A stretch of 64,000 bases of DNA from Pseudovibrio sp. Tun.PSC04-5.I4 (lineage in GTDB: Bacteria > Pseudomonadota > Alphaproteobacteria > Rhizobiales > Stappiaceae), in contig NZ_FNLB01000006.1 of assembly GCF_900104145.1 (NCBI RefSeq), positions 3,050,501 to 3,114,500 on the forward strand. Reading direction: 5' to 3'. Below the pieces are notes generated by a model. That model was not told the DNA's origin and searched no databases. It saw only the letters and a program-made list of their open reading frames with translations. A program made the translations under genes and the position numbers. This document shows positions 1-8,326 of the stretch, piece after piece (position 1 is the first letter of the stretch; each line of letters opens with the position of its first letter).

Positions 1-2
1 AT

Positions 3-326
3 CCTGCGTTTACACGATTTAACGTGTTCTTGCGGGATCAGTTTCAGTGCCAATACTGCGGATCTGAGCATGATTTGACGTTTGATCATCTCATTCCAAG
101 AAGCAAAGGTGGATTGACGACTTGGGACAATGTCATAACGGCGTGTTCGCCCTGCAACCTTCGCAAAGCGAATAAGTCGTGGCAAGAAATGCGCATGCGG
201 CCAATGCAAAACCCTTACAAACCTCAAGTTCATGATCTGCATAATAATGGGCGCATGTTTCCGCCAAATTATTTGCACGAAAGCTGGCTGGATTTCTTGT
301 ATTGGGACATCGAGCTAGAGCCATAA
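3..326 (+). CDS. HNH endonuclease, 5' end outside the window
   Basis: C-terminal part (about 107 residues) of an HNH-family nuclease. The reading frame is open from base 3 and reads PAFTRFNVFLRD before the first possible start (GTG at 24). That segment is typical of the family, so the true start lies upstream of the window. Visible motifs are a zinc-binding CQYC, the catalytic FDHLIPRSKGG segment, an Asn and a second CSPCN pair, which together make the beta-beta-alpha metal fold. Such short chromosomal HNH proteins are common in Hyphomicrobiales and their substrate is mostly unknown. It could be a repair or restriction-type nuclease; nothing adjacent suggests a restriction system. Confidence 0.85.
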   Translation, partial: PAFTRFNVFLRDQFQCQYCGSEHDLTFDHLIPRSKGGLTTWDNVITACSPCNLRKANKSWQEMRMRPMQNPYKPQVHDLHNNGRMFPPNYLHESWLDFLYWDIELEP

Positions 327-333
327 CGCAGAG

Positions 334-348
334 TTAACGTTCTGTTAG
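334..348 (+). promoter_or_regulatory. Possible CtrA-like binding site
   Basis: TTAA, seven bases, then TTAG, one mismatch from the CtrA consensus TTAA-N7-TTAA. It lies about 90 bases upstream of the TadG-like gene. Cell-cycle control of Tad pilus genes by CtrA is known in Caulobacter. The match is short and could occur by chance. Confidence 0.2.
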
Positions 349-438
349 GGCTCTCATTTAAAATTTTCTATAAAGTCGTGCAATTGATATCACCTACACG
401 CCTGCTATATTATGTTGGTCATAATTATGTAGGCATCG

Positions 439-1899
439 ATGGTGGGCATCACGATGAATTATTCTCAACGCATTTCAAAGCAATTCAAAAAGTTTAACCG
501 TTCAGAGGAGGGGGCTGTTGCAGTCCTTGTTGCTGTTCTCATGGTTTTGCTAATCGTGTTTGCGGGAATGGCTATCGATTTCGGCATGGGCTTTAATACT
601 CGCCGAGCAGTTAATCAGGCTTTGGATGGTGCTGTATTGGCCGCGGCGAACAGGTTATCGACGACTGATATGGATAAGGCTGATGTTCAGGATCTTATCG
701 AAGAATACTTTGATGCAAACTTAAAGGATTCTATTGGCGCTAATGCCATAGTTTCAAAGCCTCAAATCAAATACACCAAGGGTGGTGATTCCATCTCTGC
801 TAGTGCAACGGTGGAGCTTCGAAACAGATTCATTCCACTTCTTAGTCTTCTTACCGGCAGTGCTGGTGACGGCGATGGCGATGGCGGTAACACTTTGGCG
901 GTTGGCAGTAGTTCAACAGCGCGGTTTCCACGTAGTAACGTTGAGGTTACCGTAATTGTTGATGTTACTGGGTCTATGGGTGGACATATTGGTGCTCTGA
1001 AAAAAGCTTCAACTGGTTTGCTTGATGCGCTGTTGCCGGAAACAGACAAAAATTCCAAAAGTAAAATCAGGATTTCCTATATTCCCTATAGTCTGGGCAT
1101 TAAAATGGACGACACTCTGGCGAAAAGAGCGACTTTTGATATGAGCAGATATGGGTGTGTTCATGAGAGGGTCGGTGATCAGGCGACATCTGAAGTTCCT
1201 TATGATTTTGAAAACGGTGATGGTCGCACCGATTATATTGGAAGTGATAAGGGATGGTGTCCAAATTACGCGAAGCTCGTGCCGTTAACTTCTGACCGCA
1301 CAAAGATTGAAACTTCAATAAATAAGTTATCTGCAGGTGGCGCTACTGCGGGTCAAATTGGTATTGCTTGGGGTTGGTACACAATTTCTCCTCGGTGGGC
1401 GAATTTTTGGCCAAGTGATAGTAAGCCTTTGCCATATGAGACAAACGGCATTCGTAAATATGCAGTGTTTATGACCGATGGTAATTTTAATGTTCACTAC
1501 TCGGGCGATTACAAAGATGCAGAAAAAGAAATAAAAAAGAAAATTAAAGATAAAAAGAAAAAGGGCACTTGGACAGAAGGGCCTAATCCTGATGGTTCCA
1601 ATAAATTTAAATACGATGAACATAAAAAATTCGCGAAGAAAGTAAAGTGGAAGTACAAGTCATCAAGTGGCGAATATGGGACTCCGTCGATGCGCGCTAA
1701 AGAAATTTGCACCAATATGAAAGCCAAAAATATCACCATATATTCTGTGTATTTTGGCAATTCCTATAGTGCTAAGAATGTAATGCAAGACTGTGCTACT
1801 AGTGATAGCACCTTTTATAAAGCTGATAATGAGAGCGAGCTGATACAGGCGTTTGAGAAGATTGCGAACGATATCAAGAATATCTATTTGTCTCAATAA
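439..1899 (+). CDS. TadG-like pilus-assembly protein with von Willebrand factor A domain
   Basis: A 486-residue envelope protein. Residues about 28-52 form one hydrophobic segment followed by a region of the TadE/TadG-like (Flp pilus assembly) N-terminal type, ending DGAVLAAANRL. A VWA domain begins near residue 170: D175, T177 and S179 form the first part of a MIDAS metal site (DVTGS), and MTDG (D347) gives another ligand. A strongly lysine-rich insert lies at about 358-380. Family proteins are anchored in the inner membrane and act in or near Tad secretion, but no other tad gene is in the window, so the role is inferred. A second ATG at 454 could be the real start. A bidirectional terminator follows. 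Confidence 0.8.
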   Translation: MVGITMNYSQRISKQFKKFNRSEEGAVAVLVAVLMVLLIVFAGMAIDFGMGFNTRRAVNQALDGAVLAAANRLSTTDMDKADVQDLIEEYFDANLKDSIGANAIVSKPQIKYTKGGDSISASATVELRNRFIPLLSLLTGSAGDGDGDGGNTLAVGSSSTARFPRSNVEVTVIVDVTGSMGGHIGALKKASTGLLDALLPETDKNSKSKIRISYIPYSLGIKMDDTLAKRATFDMSRYGCVHERVGDQATSEVPYDFENGDGRTDYIGSDKGWCPNYAKLVPLTSDRTKIETSINKLSAGGATAGQIGIAWGWYTISPRWANFWPSDSKPLPYETNGIRKYAVFMTDGNFNVHYSGDYKDAEKEIKKKIKDKKKKGTWTEGPNPDGSNKFKYDEHKKFAKKVKWKYKSSSGEYGTPSMRAKEICTNMKAKNITIYSVYFGNSYSAKNVMQDCATSDSTFYKADNESELIQAFEKIANDIKNIYLSQ

Positions 1900-1924
1900 A
1901 GCCGTTTGAGAGCTTTGCACTATG

Positions 1925-1955
1925 AAAAACCCCGCTTCATTAAAGCGGGGTTTTT
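1925..1955. terminator. Bidirectional rho-independent terminator
   Basis: A perfect 13-bp inverted repeat (AAAAACCCCGCTT with its complement) around a 5-base loop, with A and T runs at its two ends. It sits between the convergent TadG-like gene and acs and can serve both. Confidence 0.9.
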
Positions 1956-1986
1956 GTTTGTTTACTGAGAGTTATTGGTGCGTTGA

Positions 1987-3936
1987 CTAAACGGTTTCTG
2001 CCTTGTTCTGGCGGTTGTCAATCAGGTCACTGACCACTGTCGGGTCAGCAAGGGTTGATGTATCGCCGAGGCTTTCAAAGCTGTCTTCGGCAATCTTGCG
2101 AAGAATTCGGCGCATGATCTTTCCGCTACGTGTTTTTGGTAGTCCCGGAGCAAACTGAATGAGATCTGGTGAGGCTATAGGCCCAATTTCGGATCGCACA
2201 TGTTTTACGAGCTTCTTCTTTAGCTCTTCAGATGGCTCCAAGCCTTCCATGAGGGTGACATAAGCGTAGATGCCTTGTCCTTTTATATCATGAGGATAGC
2301 CCACAACGGCGGCCTCTGCGACGTCTGGGTGGGCCACAAGAGCACTCTCAACCTCGGCAGTTCCCATGCGGTGACCTGAGACGTTGATAACGTCGTCTAC
2401 ACGGCCAGTAATCCAGTAGTACCCATCCTCATCTCGGCGGCAGCCATCACCAGTGAAGTAGCTGCCTTTGTAAGTGGCAAAGTAAGTCTGGATGAAGCGT
2501 TCATGGTCACCATAAATGGTTCTCATCTGACCCGGCCAGCTGTCGGTGATGACTAGGTTACCTTCAGTCGCGCCATCCTGGGAATTACCTTCAGCATCAA
2601 CGATTGCAGGCTGAATTCCGAAGAACGGACGTGTTGCCGAGCCCGGCTTAAGGTCTGTAGCTCCCGGAAGCGGAGATATAAGAATGCCGCCAGTTTCTGT
2701 TTGCCACCACGTATCAACAATTGGGCAGCGCTGTTCACCAACAACATTGTGGTACCACATCCAAGCTTCTGGATTGATTGGTTCGCCAACGGATCCGAGG
2801 ATACGCAGGGACTTTCTGGATGTCTTTGTTACGTTTTCATCGCCGGTCCCCATCAATGCGCGAATGGCCGTTGGGGCGGTGTAGAAGATGTTGACGTTGT
2901 GCTTATCGCAGACTTCCCAGAAGCGAGCGGGGGTTGGATAGGTCGGGACACCTTCAAACATCAAGGTCGTTGCACCGTTTGCCAGCGGTCCATAGAGGAT
3001 ATAGCTGTGGCCGGTAACCCAGCCGACGTCGGCCGTACACCAGTACACTTCTCCCGGATGGTAATCGAAGACGTATTGATGCGTCATAGAGGCGTACACT
3101 AGGTAGCCACCAGATGTGTGCAATACGCCCTTCGGCTGCCCCGTAGATCCTGATGTATAGAGGATGAAGAGGGGATCTTCTGCATTCATTTCAGCAGGCG
3201 GACAGTCGGCAGATGCCTTCTCTACTTCTTCGTGATACCAGACATCACGGCCATCCATCATCGTGATGTTGCCGCCCGTGCGTTTTACAACAAAGACCGT
3301 ATCGACGTTGCCGCATTTTTCAATTGCGCGATCTGTGTTGTCCTTCAACGGGACGGTTCTTCCGGCGCGAACACCTTCATCAGCCGTGATAACGAAGCGA
3401 GACTGACAGTCTTCAATTCGTCCGGCGAGACTATCCGGCGAGAAGCCTCCAAACACCACAGAATGAACCGCGCCGATGCGTGCACAGGCCAGCATTGCAT
3501 ACGCCGCTTCCGGGATCATTGGCATGTAGATGGTGACGCGGTCACCCTTTGTTACGCCATTTGCCAGCATTGCGTTTGCAAAGCGGTTCACTTCTTCTGA
3601 GAGCTGTTTGTAGGTGATGATCTTGCTTTGATCTGGCTCATCACCTTCCCAAATGATAGCAGGCTGATCGCCGCGCTCTGCCAGATGTCTATCAATGCAG
3701 TTTGCTGCGACGTTCAGCGTGCCGTCTTCGAACCATTTAATGGAAACGTTGTGGTAGTCGTAGGAGGTGTTTTTTACCTTTGAGTATGGCTTGATCCAGT
3801 CAATACGTTTGCCATGCTCACCCCAAAACCCATCTGGATCATCGACGGATTTTTGGTACATTTCCAAATACTGTTCGCTATTCAACAGCGCATGTTCGGC
3901 AACCTCAGCCGAAACCGGGTACACTTCACCAGTCAT
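1987..3936 (-). CDS. acs: Acetyl-CoA synthetase (AMP-forming)
   Basis: About 649 residues, the full length of Acs. It activates acetate with ATP to acetyl-AMP and then acetyl-CoA in the cytoplasm. The nucleotide-binding motif YTSGSTGQPKG is near residue 256. The C-terminal KTRSGKIMRR near residue 605 carries the lysine that is acetylated by Pat-type enzymes in studied Acs proteins. The frame allows an ATG 15 bases further upstream (3951), but a GGAGG overlaps that codon too closely. MTGEVYPV at 3936 with GGGAGA seven bases upstream fits better. It follows the DUF1761 gene on the same strand, separated by an inverted repeat that may be regulatory. Confidence 0.96.
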   Translation of the reverse strand: MTGEVYPVSAEVAEHALLNSEQYLEMYQKSVDDPDGFWGEHGKRIDWIKPYSKVKNTSYDYHNVSIKWFEDGTLNVAANCIDRHLAERGDQPAIIWEGDEPDQSKIITYKQLSEEVNRFANAMLANGVTKGDRVTIYMPMIPEAAYAMLACARIGAVHSVVFGGFSPDSLAGRIEDCQSRFVITADEGVRAGRTVPLKDNTDRAIEKCGNVDTVFVVKRTGGNITMMDGRDVWYHEEVEKASADCPPAEMNAEDPLFILYTSGSTGQPKGVLHTSGGYLVYASMTHQYVFDYHPGEVYWCTADVGWVTGHSYILYGPLANGATTLMFEGVPTYPTPARFWEVCDKHNVNIFYTAPTAIRALMGTGDENVTKTSRKSLRILGSVGEPINPEAWMWYHNVVGEQRCPIVDTWWQTETGGILISPLPGATDLKPGSATRPFFGIQPAIVDAEGNSQDGATEGNLVITDSWPGQMRTIYGDHERFIQTYFATYKGSYFTGDGCRRDEDGYYWITGRVDDVINVSGHRMGTAEVESALVAHPDVAEAAVVGYPHDIKGQGIYAYVTLMEGLEPSEELKKKLVKHVRSEIGPIASPDLIQFAPGLPKTRSGKIMRRILRKIAEDSFESLGDTSTLADPTVVSDLIDNRQNKAETV

Positions 3937-4035
3937 CACCAATCTCCCCATTTCCTCCGTGGGTACAAAGTACCCAAAATCTGTGTCTTATTATGGGCAG
4001 CTGCCGTAGGGGCGTCTAGCGTTTATCCTTCGAAC

Positions 4036-4078
4036 TTTCGTAGGTCACGCTGTCCCTAGGTTCGTTTGACCTACGAAA
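4036..4078. repeat. Inverted repeat upstream of acs
   Basis: An 11-bp perfect inverted repeat, TTTCGTAGGTC and its complement, separated by 21 bases that contain the palindrome CCTAGG. It lies 100-140 bases before the acs start and beyond the end of the DUF1761 gene. There is no T run on the minus strand, so an operator or attenuating hairpin for acs is as likely as a terminator. Confidence 0.5.
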
Positions 4079-4111
4079 ATTCATCAATAATTTGAGAATG
4101 GTTTTGGTGAG

Positions 4112-4510
4112 TTATCCCGCAATTAGTGCATAGACAACGCCTTGCACAATAAGAACCCCAAGCCAATGACCTGAATCTATTAGGGTAAGCATCCAAGAGG
4201 CACGCTGGAATTTGTGATTGACGATTAGTCCGGTCAATACAAAACCTCCCCAAATGACCAACGCAGCAGTTAATCCACTGGTGACATTTATGGATCCCGA
4301 ATAGACAAGAATGCCTGCGAGAACAAAGGCCATTATCATCTCACATAGGAACGTGACAACGTAAGTTGACGGCCCCATCTGGATGTCCTCTTCGGAAATT
4401 CCGACAGCCTTCATCCAAGAATATGAAAGTACATAGTACCAAAGCGAGCCGAAAATATAGGAAGCGATCCCTGCTGCTAGCACACCGGGTAGATAAATTC
4501 CCTCAATCAT
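4112..4510 (-). CDS. DUF1761 family membrane protein
   Basis: A protein of about 132 residues with four hydrophobic segments (roughly 5-25, 50-70, 78-97 and 112-131). It begins MIEGIYLPGVLAAG, contains SLWYYVLSYSWMKAVGI, and matches the DUF1761 pattern of small integral membrane proteins. The function of the family is unknown. The frame is open to an ATG at 4543, but the start at 4510 has AAGG nearby and places the first membrane helix at the N-terminus as usual. It is upstream of acs on the same strand with about 175 bases between them. Confidence 0.75.
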   Translation of the reverse strand: MIEGIYLPGVLAAGIASYIFGSLWYYVLSYSWMKAVGISEEDIQMGPSTYVVTFLCEMIMAFVLAGILVYSGSINVTSGLTAALVIWGGFVLTGLIVNHKFQRASWMLTLIDSGHWLGVLIVQGVVYALIAG

Positions 4511-4648
4511 ATCAATACGCCTTGTAGTAGATATGGTCTGCACAAGAATTATCGGTTTCTTTTATTTCTTAAAATGTAGTGAAAATATCAGGCAGGTTCA
4601 AGTGCCGCTGGGGAATGCGTTATGAATATAAGAAATAGGTAAGGTGAG

Positions 4649-4669
4649 GGGGTGAGATACACTCACCCC
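4649..4669 (-). terminator. Hairpin after the glutathione S-transferase gene
   Basis: GGGGTGAG pairs with CTCACCCC around a 5-base loop just downstream of the minus-strand GST gene. The following T run is weak, so this is a probable rather than certain terminator. Confidence 0.5.
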
Positions 4670-4682
4670 AACTGCTAAAGGC

Positions 4683-5285
4683 TCAGAGGAGTTCTGCGGT
4701 ATTCTCTTTTGCTTTTGTGAGCGCTGGCCGGGAAGTCACTCTTGCGAAGTAATCAGCAACTTTGCCTTGGGGCCACTCGAACTTTGCGAGCTTTGCCCAG
4801 ATAGCGCAGTGACCAATAATCAAATCGGCTATGGTAAAGGTATCGCCCATAACCCAGGTTTGGTCACCAAGACGCTGCTCTAGCCGAACCATGGTGTTCG
4901 CCCATTCATAGTGACAGGCCTGCTTGATTTCTGGAACACGCTGTTCTTCTGGATGGATAAATGAATGTTTCGCAGCCATCCATAGGATTGCATCCATCTC
5001 ATCCAATGCGAAGTTCGTGAAACTGTCTTGTTTGGCTCGTTCTATCGTTCCTGCCGGGAACGTCAGACTTGCATGTTTGTCTGCCAAATATGTGCAGATA
5101 GCTGTCGAATCATAAATTGCATCATCACCGACGATCAATGCCGGTATTTTTCCAGAAGGGTTTATCTGCTGAATATCGTTATGATGTGGTTTGCACGGTA
5201 AAACCTCATAGGATTGCCCCAGCTCTTCCAGTAGCCATAAAACGCGCATAGTTCTCGACTGAGGGTGTCCAATAACTTTGTACAT
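4683..5285 (-). CDS. Glutathione S-transferase
   Basis: A 200-residue cytosolic GST. The N-terminal thioredoxin-like half contains SRTMRVLWLLEELG and the glutathione-binding cis-proline and Ser/Asp segment NPSGKIPAL...IYDSTAICTYL. The helical C-terminal half contains FTIADLIIGHCAIW, the usual N-capping motif. It would conjugate glutathione to electrophiles or act as a peroxidase; the substrate cannot be read from sequence. The start is well supported by GAGGAG seven bases before the ATG. It appears to be a single-gene unit. Confidence 0.9.
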   Translation of the reverse strand: MYKVIGHPQSRTMRVLWLLEELGQSYEVLPCKPHHNDIQQINPSGKIPALIVGDDAIYDSTAICTYLADKHASLTFPAGTIERAKQDSFTNFALDEMDAILWMAAKHSFIHPEEQRVPEIKQACHYEWANTMVRLEQRLGDQTWVMGDTFTIADLIIGHCAIWAKLAKFEWPQGKVADYFARVTSRPALTKAKENTAELL

Positions 5286-5736
5286 TCAATTCTCCTCGTG
5301 TTCCCTGATAATTGGGAATGATTGCGCAAAATGAAAGTGTTTTGATTGTTAATTTGATTTGGCCAATCAGCGGGTTGTCATGTGATCTGTGCATTTAAAC
5401 GGATTGACCATGACTTATAGTTGAACCCCTCACAACTGAAGGGGTGATTATCACAGGAAGACTTTGTTAGTTTGGGTTCTTAAAATAACCATCAAACCTA
5501 ATATTTCTGAAATGTTTGGAAATGCTGATTTTTTGCTGGTATTGTCACTATGATTATTTATGGAGAGGCATCTAACTCTCATATGGGTGTCTAGTGATAT
5601 TGTTTTTATTATTTGTCCTTATGGTGTTACCAGCTGGTAGCTTGGGCTGCTCGAAAACTAACTTACAATAAAGTTATCAAAGACAGCTACACATTTGTGT
5701 GTGCTGCAAATCTGGTCGGCGTGGAGCAGTAGGATC
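5286..5736. other. Intergenic region between divergent GST and carboxypeptidase genes
   Basis: About 450 bases with no convincing gene. AT-rich sequence fills 5480-5640. A 6-bp stem (ACCCCT/AGGGGT, 5425-5445) with a 9-base loop is the only structure noticed and has no T run. Promoters of both flanking genes should lie here, but no clear -35/-10 pair was identified. Confidence 0.5.
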
Positions 5737-7080
5737 GTGAAGTTTTCTGTTTATTGGATTGCGCGTAAAATTCGATTTCTGGCCGTCTTTGTTATGGCCT
5801 TTAGCTTCGCTGCAATTAACGCACGGGCTGATGTCGCTGCTTGGTTGCTGATGGATGCCGATAATGGCCGCGTTTTGGAACAACATGGGGCTTTTGATCG
5901 TTGGTATCCTGCATCGCTCACTAAGATGATGACGGCGTATATTGCTTTTCGGCATATTTCTGGCGGTGTAATGGGCATGAATGACATGGTTGTTGTTTCG
6001 CAAAATGCTCTGAACCAACCACCTAGCAAAATGGGTTTCCAAGTTGGAACTACCATTACGCTTGATAATGCGCTGAAGATGATCCTCGTGAAATCAGCAA
6101 ATGATATTGCGGTTACGATTGCGGAGCGAGTAGGCGGTACAGAGCAGAACTTCATTAAGATGATGAATGCGACGGCACGACGTCTGGGCATGACGCATAC
6201 CAGCTTTGTAAATCCGCACGGTCTACCGGATAACCGGCAAATTACTTCTGCGCGTGACATGGCAATTTTGGCGAGAGTGCTTTGGACTGAGTTTCCTCAG
6301 TATCGGTCTTACCTGAGCCACCCTGGAATGCGCTTTGGACGGAGAACTTTTCGATCTGGCAACAGAGATTTTCTTCTTCGCACTGACGGAGCCAACGGGC
6401 TAAAAACCGGATATATTTGTAATTCCGGGTTCAACGTTGCAACATCGGCAACGCGCAACGGACGTACGATCATGGCTGTAGTTTTGGGTGCGTCCTCAAG
6501 TCTGGAGCGCTCCGCCTTTGCCAAGAAGCTTATAGATAGCGGGTTTAATAGAACTGCAGGGACCAACATTTCAATGTTACGGGGCAGTGGAAAGACAGCT
6601 CCGCCAAAAGATCATTACTGCAAACGGAACGCGAAACCGAGCGCACAGCAACTGGTAGACCGTTTCGGGTCTAAAAGAGGGGCCGTGAGCATGCTGTCCT
6701 ATGCCAATGCAAGAAGTCCTCGACCTAAAGGTAAATCTATTCGCCTTTCCAAGAAAAAAGTAAATTGGCCGCTGGTTTATAAGGAAATCCTTGGACCTCA
6801 GTTGAAGGTTTATGCTCCTGTTACCGTTCGGATTGGAAGTGAACGGCCGATTGCTGCCCTTAAGAAACTCGGGAGTGGCGTGCCATTGCCGACCCCAAAG
6901 CCTGTTGCACAAAGTGGATTGGAGGCGAAGTCACTTGGCGGAATACGGCAACCTGCATTGAACGTGCCTGTTGGTAAAGGCGCGTCTCTTCTACCTTTGA
7001 ATGCGCTCGGTCAAAGAGATTTGTTTGGCACACCCGGTGGCCTCTATGCGAATGTGCCTGTCTCCGGTAAAACCCAATAA
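5737..7080 (+). CDS. D-alanyl-D-alanine carboxypeptidase (PBP5/6 type)
   Basis: A periplasmic serine peptidase that trims the terminal D-Ala from peptidoglycan pentapeptides. It has all three penicillin-binding motifs: S60-L-T-K63, S120-A-N122 and K223-T-G. A signal peptide (positively charged start, hydrophobic core, AINARA cut site) precedes DVAAWLLMDAD. The frame extends upstream to a TTG at 5695, but GTG 5737 has AGGA just before it and places the signal peptide correctly. The C-terminal 150 residues are basic and then proline-rich, without a clear PBP5 C-terminal domain. The length of 447 residues is in the DacA/DacC/DacF range. The CobW gene follows after 27 bases and may be cotranscribed. 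Confidence 0.92.
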   Translation: MKFSVYWIARKIRFLAVFVMAFSFAAINARADVAAWLLMDADNGRVLEQHGAFDRWYPASLTKMMTAYIAFRHISGGVMGMNDMVVVSQNALNQPPSKMGFQVGTTITLDNALKMILVKSANDIAVTIAERVGGTEQNFIKMMNATARRLGMTHTSFVNPHGLPDNRQITSARDMAILARVLWTEFPQYRSYLSHPGMRFGRRTFRSGNRDFLLRTDGANGLKTGYICNSGFNVATSATRNGRTIMAVVLGASSSLERSAFAKKLIDSGFNRTAGTNISMLRGSGKTAPPKDHYCKRNAKPSAQQLVDRFGSKRGAVSMLSYANARSPRPKGKSIRLSKKKVNWPLVYKEILGPQLKVYAPVTVRIGSERPIAALKKLGSGVPLPTPKPVAQSGLEAKSLGGIRQPALNVPVGKGASLLPLNALGQRDLFGTPGGLYANVPVSGKTQ

Positions 7081-7107
7081 ACCGCAGTTACAGGTAGTGC
7101 AGCAACA

Positions 7108-8262
7108 ATGGCTAAAACCCAAGAACGGCGGAGTCCGCCAACACCTATTCCTTTAACCGTCATCACGGGCTTTTTGGGAACGGGGAAAACCACGCTTCTT
7201 AATCGGGTTCTAAAAGAGCCGGTTCTTGAAAACACAGCAGTTATAATCAATGAGTTTGGTGATATTGGTATTGATCACTTGCTCGTAGACAACATTGAGG
7301 ATGGCATTATTGAGCTGGCATCTGGTTGTTTATGCTGCACTATTCGTGGCGATCTGATCAATACGCTGGAAGATATTCTGCGCCGTATCGACAATGGTCG
7401 TATGAAGAAGATCGACCGGGTTATCATTGAAACAACCGGCCTTGCCGACCCCGCGCCCGTGTTGCACACGGTGATGCTGCATCCGTATCTGGTTATGCGT
7501 TACCGCTTAGATGGGGTTGTGACGCTTGTGGACTCGGTCAACGGTCTGGATACGATCGGGTCTCATGAGGAGGCCGTAAAGCAGATCGCGGTTGCAGATC
7601 GTATCGTAATGACGAAAACGGACTTGCAGGAACCAACAGCGGATCTGGTCTCTGAGCTGAAGCATTTGAACCCCGGTGCTTTGGTTTTGAACTCGCTGGA
7701 TGGGTCATCCAGTGCGGCGGCGCTCATCAATTGTGGTCTATACAATCCTGATACCAAAATAGCCGATGTGCAAAAATGGTTGCGGGAAGAGGCGTATAAG
7801 GACAGTCATGGGTCTCATCATCACCATGGTGATGCACATGGCCATGGGCACAATCATCCTCACGATCCAAATCGACACGGTAAAGACATTCGTGCGTTTA
7901 CGATGGAGACGGATCGGGCAATTCCAAACGGTGCTCTTGAGATGTTCTTGGATTTGTTGCGGTCAGCGCACGGACCTAAGCTCTTGCGCGTTAAAGGAAT
8001 TATAAAGACCGTTGAGCACCCGGAACAGCCTTTGGTTATTCATGGCGTACAACATGTGTTTCATCCACCAGTGCGCCTTGAAGCCTGGCCTGATGCGGAT
8101 CACCGCACGCGCATTGTGTTTATTACCAAGGGATTGTCTGAGGGTTTTGTGAAAAGGATGTTTGATGCATTCTCGGGAGGGGTTGCTACAGACACACCAG
8201 ATCAGACAGCCATGATGGAAAATCCACTTTCCATCGGCGGATTTAGCGGTACGTTTAAATAA
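7108..8262 (+). CDS. CobW/COG0523 family GTP-binding metallochaperone
   Basis: A 384-residue G3E GTPase. Residues 21-29 are the Walker A loop (GFLGTGKTT), and C74-L-C-C77 is the metal-binding CxCC motif of the family. A histidine-rich loop (HHHHGDAHGHGHNH, about 236-250) separates the GTPase from the C-terminal CobW_C domain. Such proteins deliver metals, often zinc under starvation, or act in cobalamin synthesis. No cob operon or Zur box is visible, and zntB is far away, so zinc handling is only an inference from the His loop. A strong terminator follows. Confidence 0.9.
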   Translation: MAKTQERRSPPTPIPLTVITGFLGTGKTTLLNRVLKEPVLENTAVIINEFGDIGIDHLLVDNIEDGIIELASGCLCCTIRGDLINTLEDILRRIDNGRMKKIDRVIIETTGLADPAPVLHTVMLHPYLVMRYRLDGVVTLVDSVNGLDTIGSHEEAVKQIAVADRIVMTKTDLQEPTADLVSELKHLNPGALVLNSLDGSSSAAALINCGLYNPDTKIADVQKWLREEAYKDSHGSHHHHGDAHGHGHNHPHDPNRHGKDIRAFTMETDRAIPNGALEMFLDLLRSAHGPKLLRVKGIIKTVEHPEQPLVIHGVQHVFHPPVRLEAWPDADHRTRIVFITKGLSEGFVKRMFDAFSGGVATDTPDQTAMMENPLSIGGFSGTFK

Positions 8263-8282
8263 TTGAATAGAATCTGAAAACA

Positions 8283-8311
8283 AAAAAGCCCGCTCAATTT
8301 GCGGGCTTTTT
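8283..8311. terminator. Bidirectional rho-independent terminator
   Basis: The 11-bp stem AAAAAGCCCGC/GCGGGCTTTTT with a 7-base loop lies between the convergent CobW-type gene and hbd. Confidence 0.9.
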
Positions 8312-8326
8312 ATTATTCATCAGCTT

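Noticed and set aside
7108..8262. CobW-family gene as part of a cobalamin operon with the adenosyltransferase
   Set aside because: The two are on opposite strands, separated by hbd and etfBA, and no cobNST-type gene is present; the histidine loop points rather to metal delivery.
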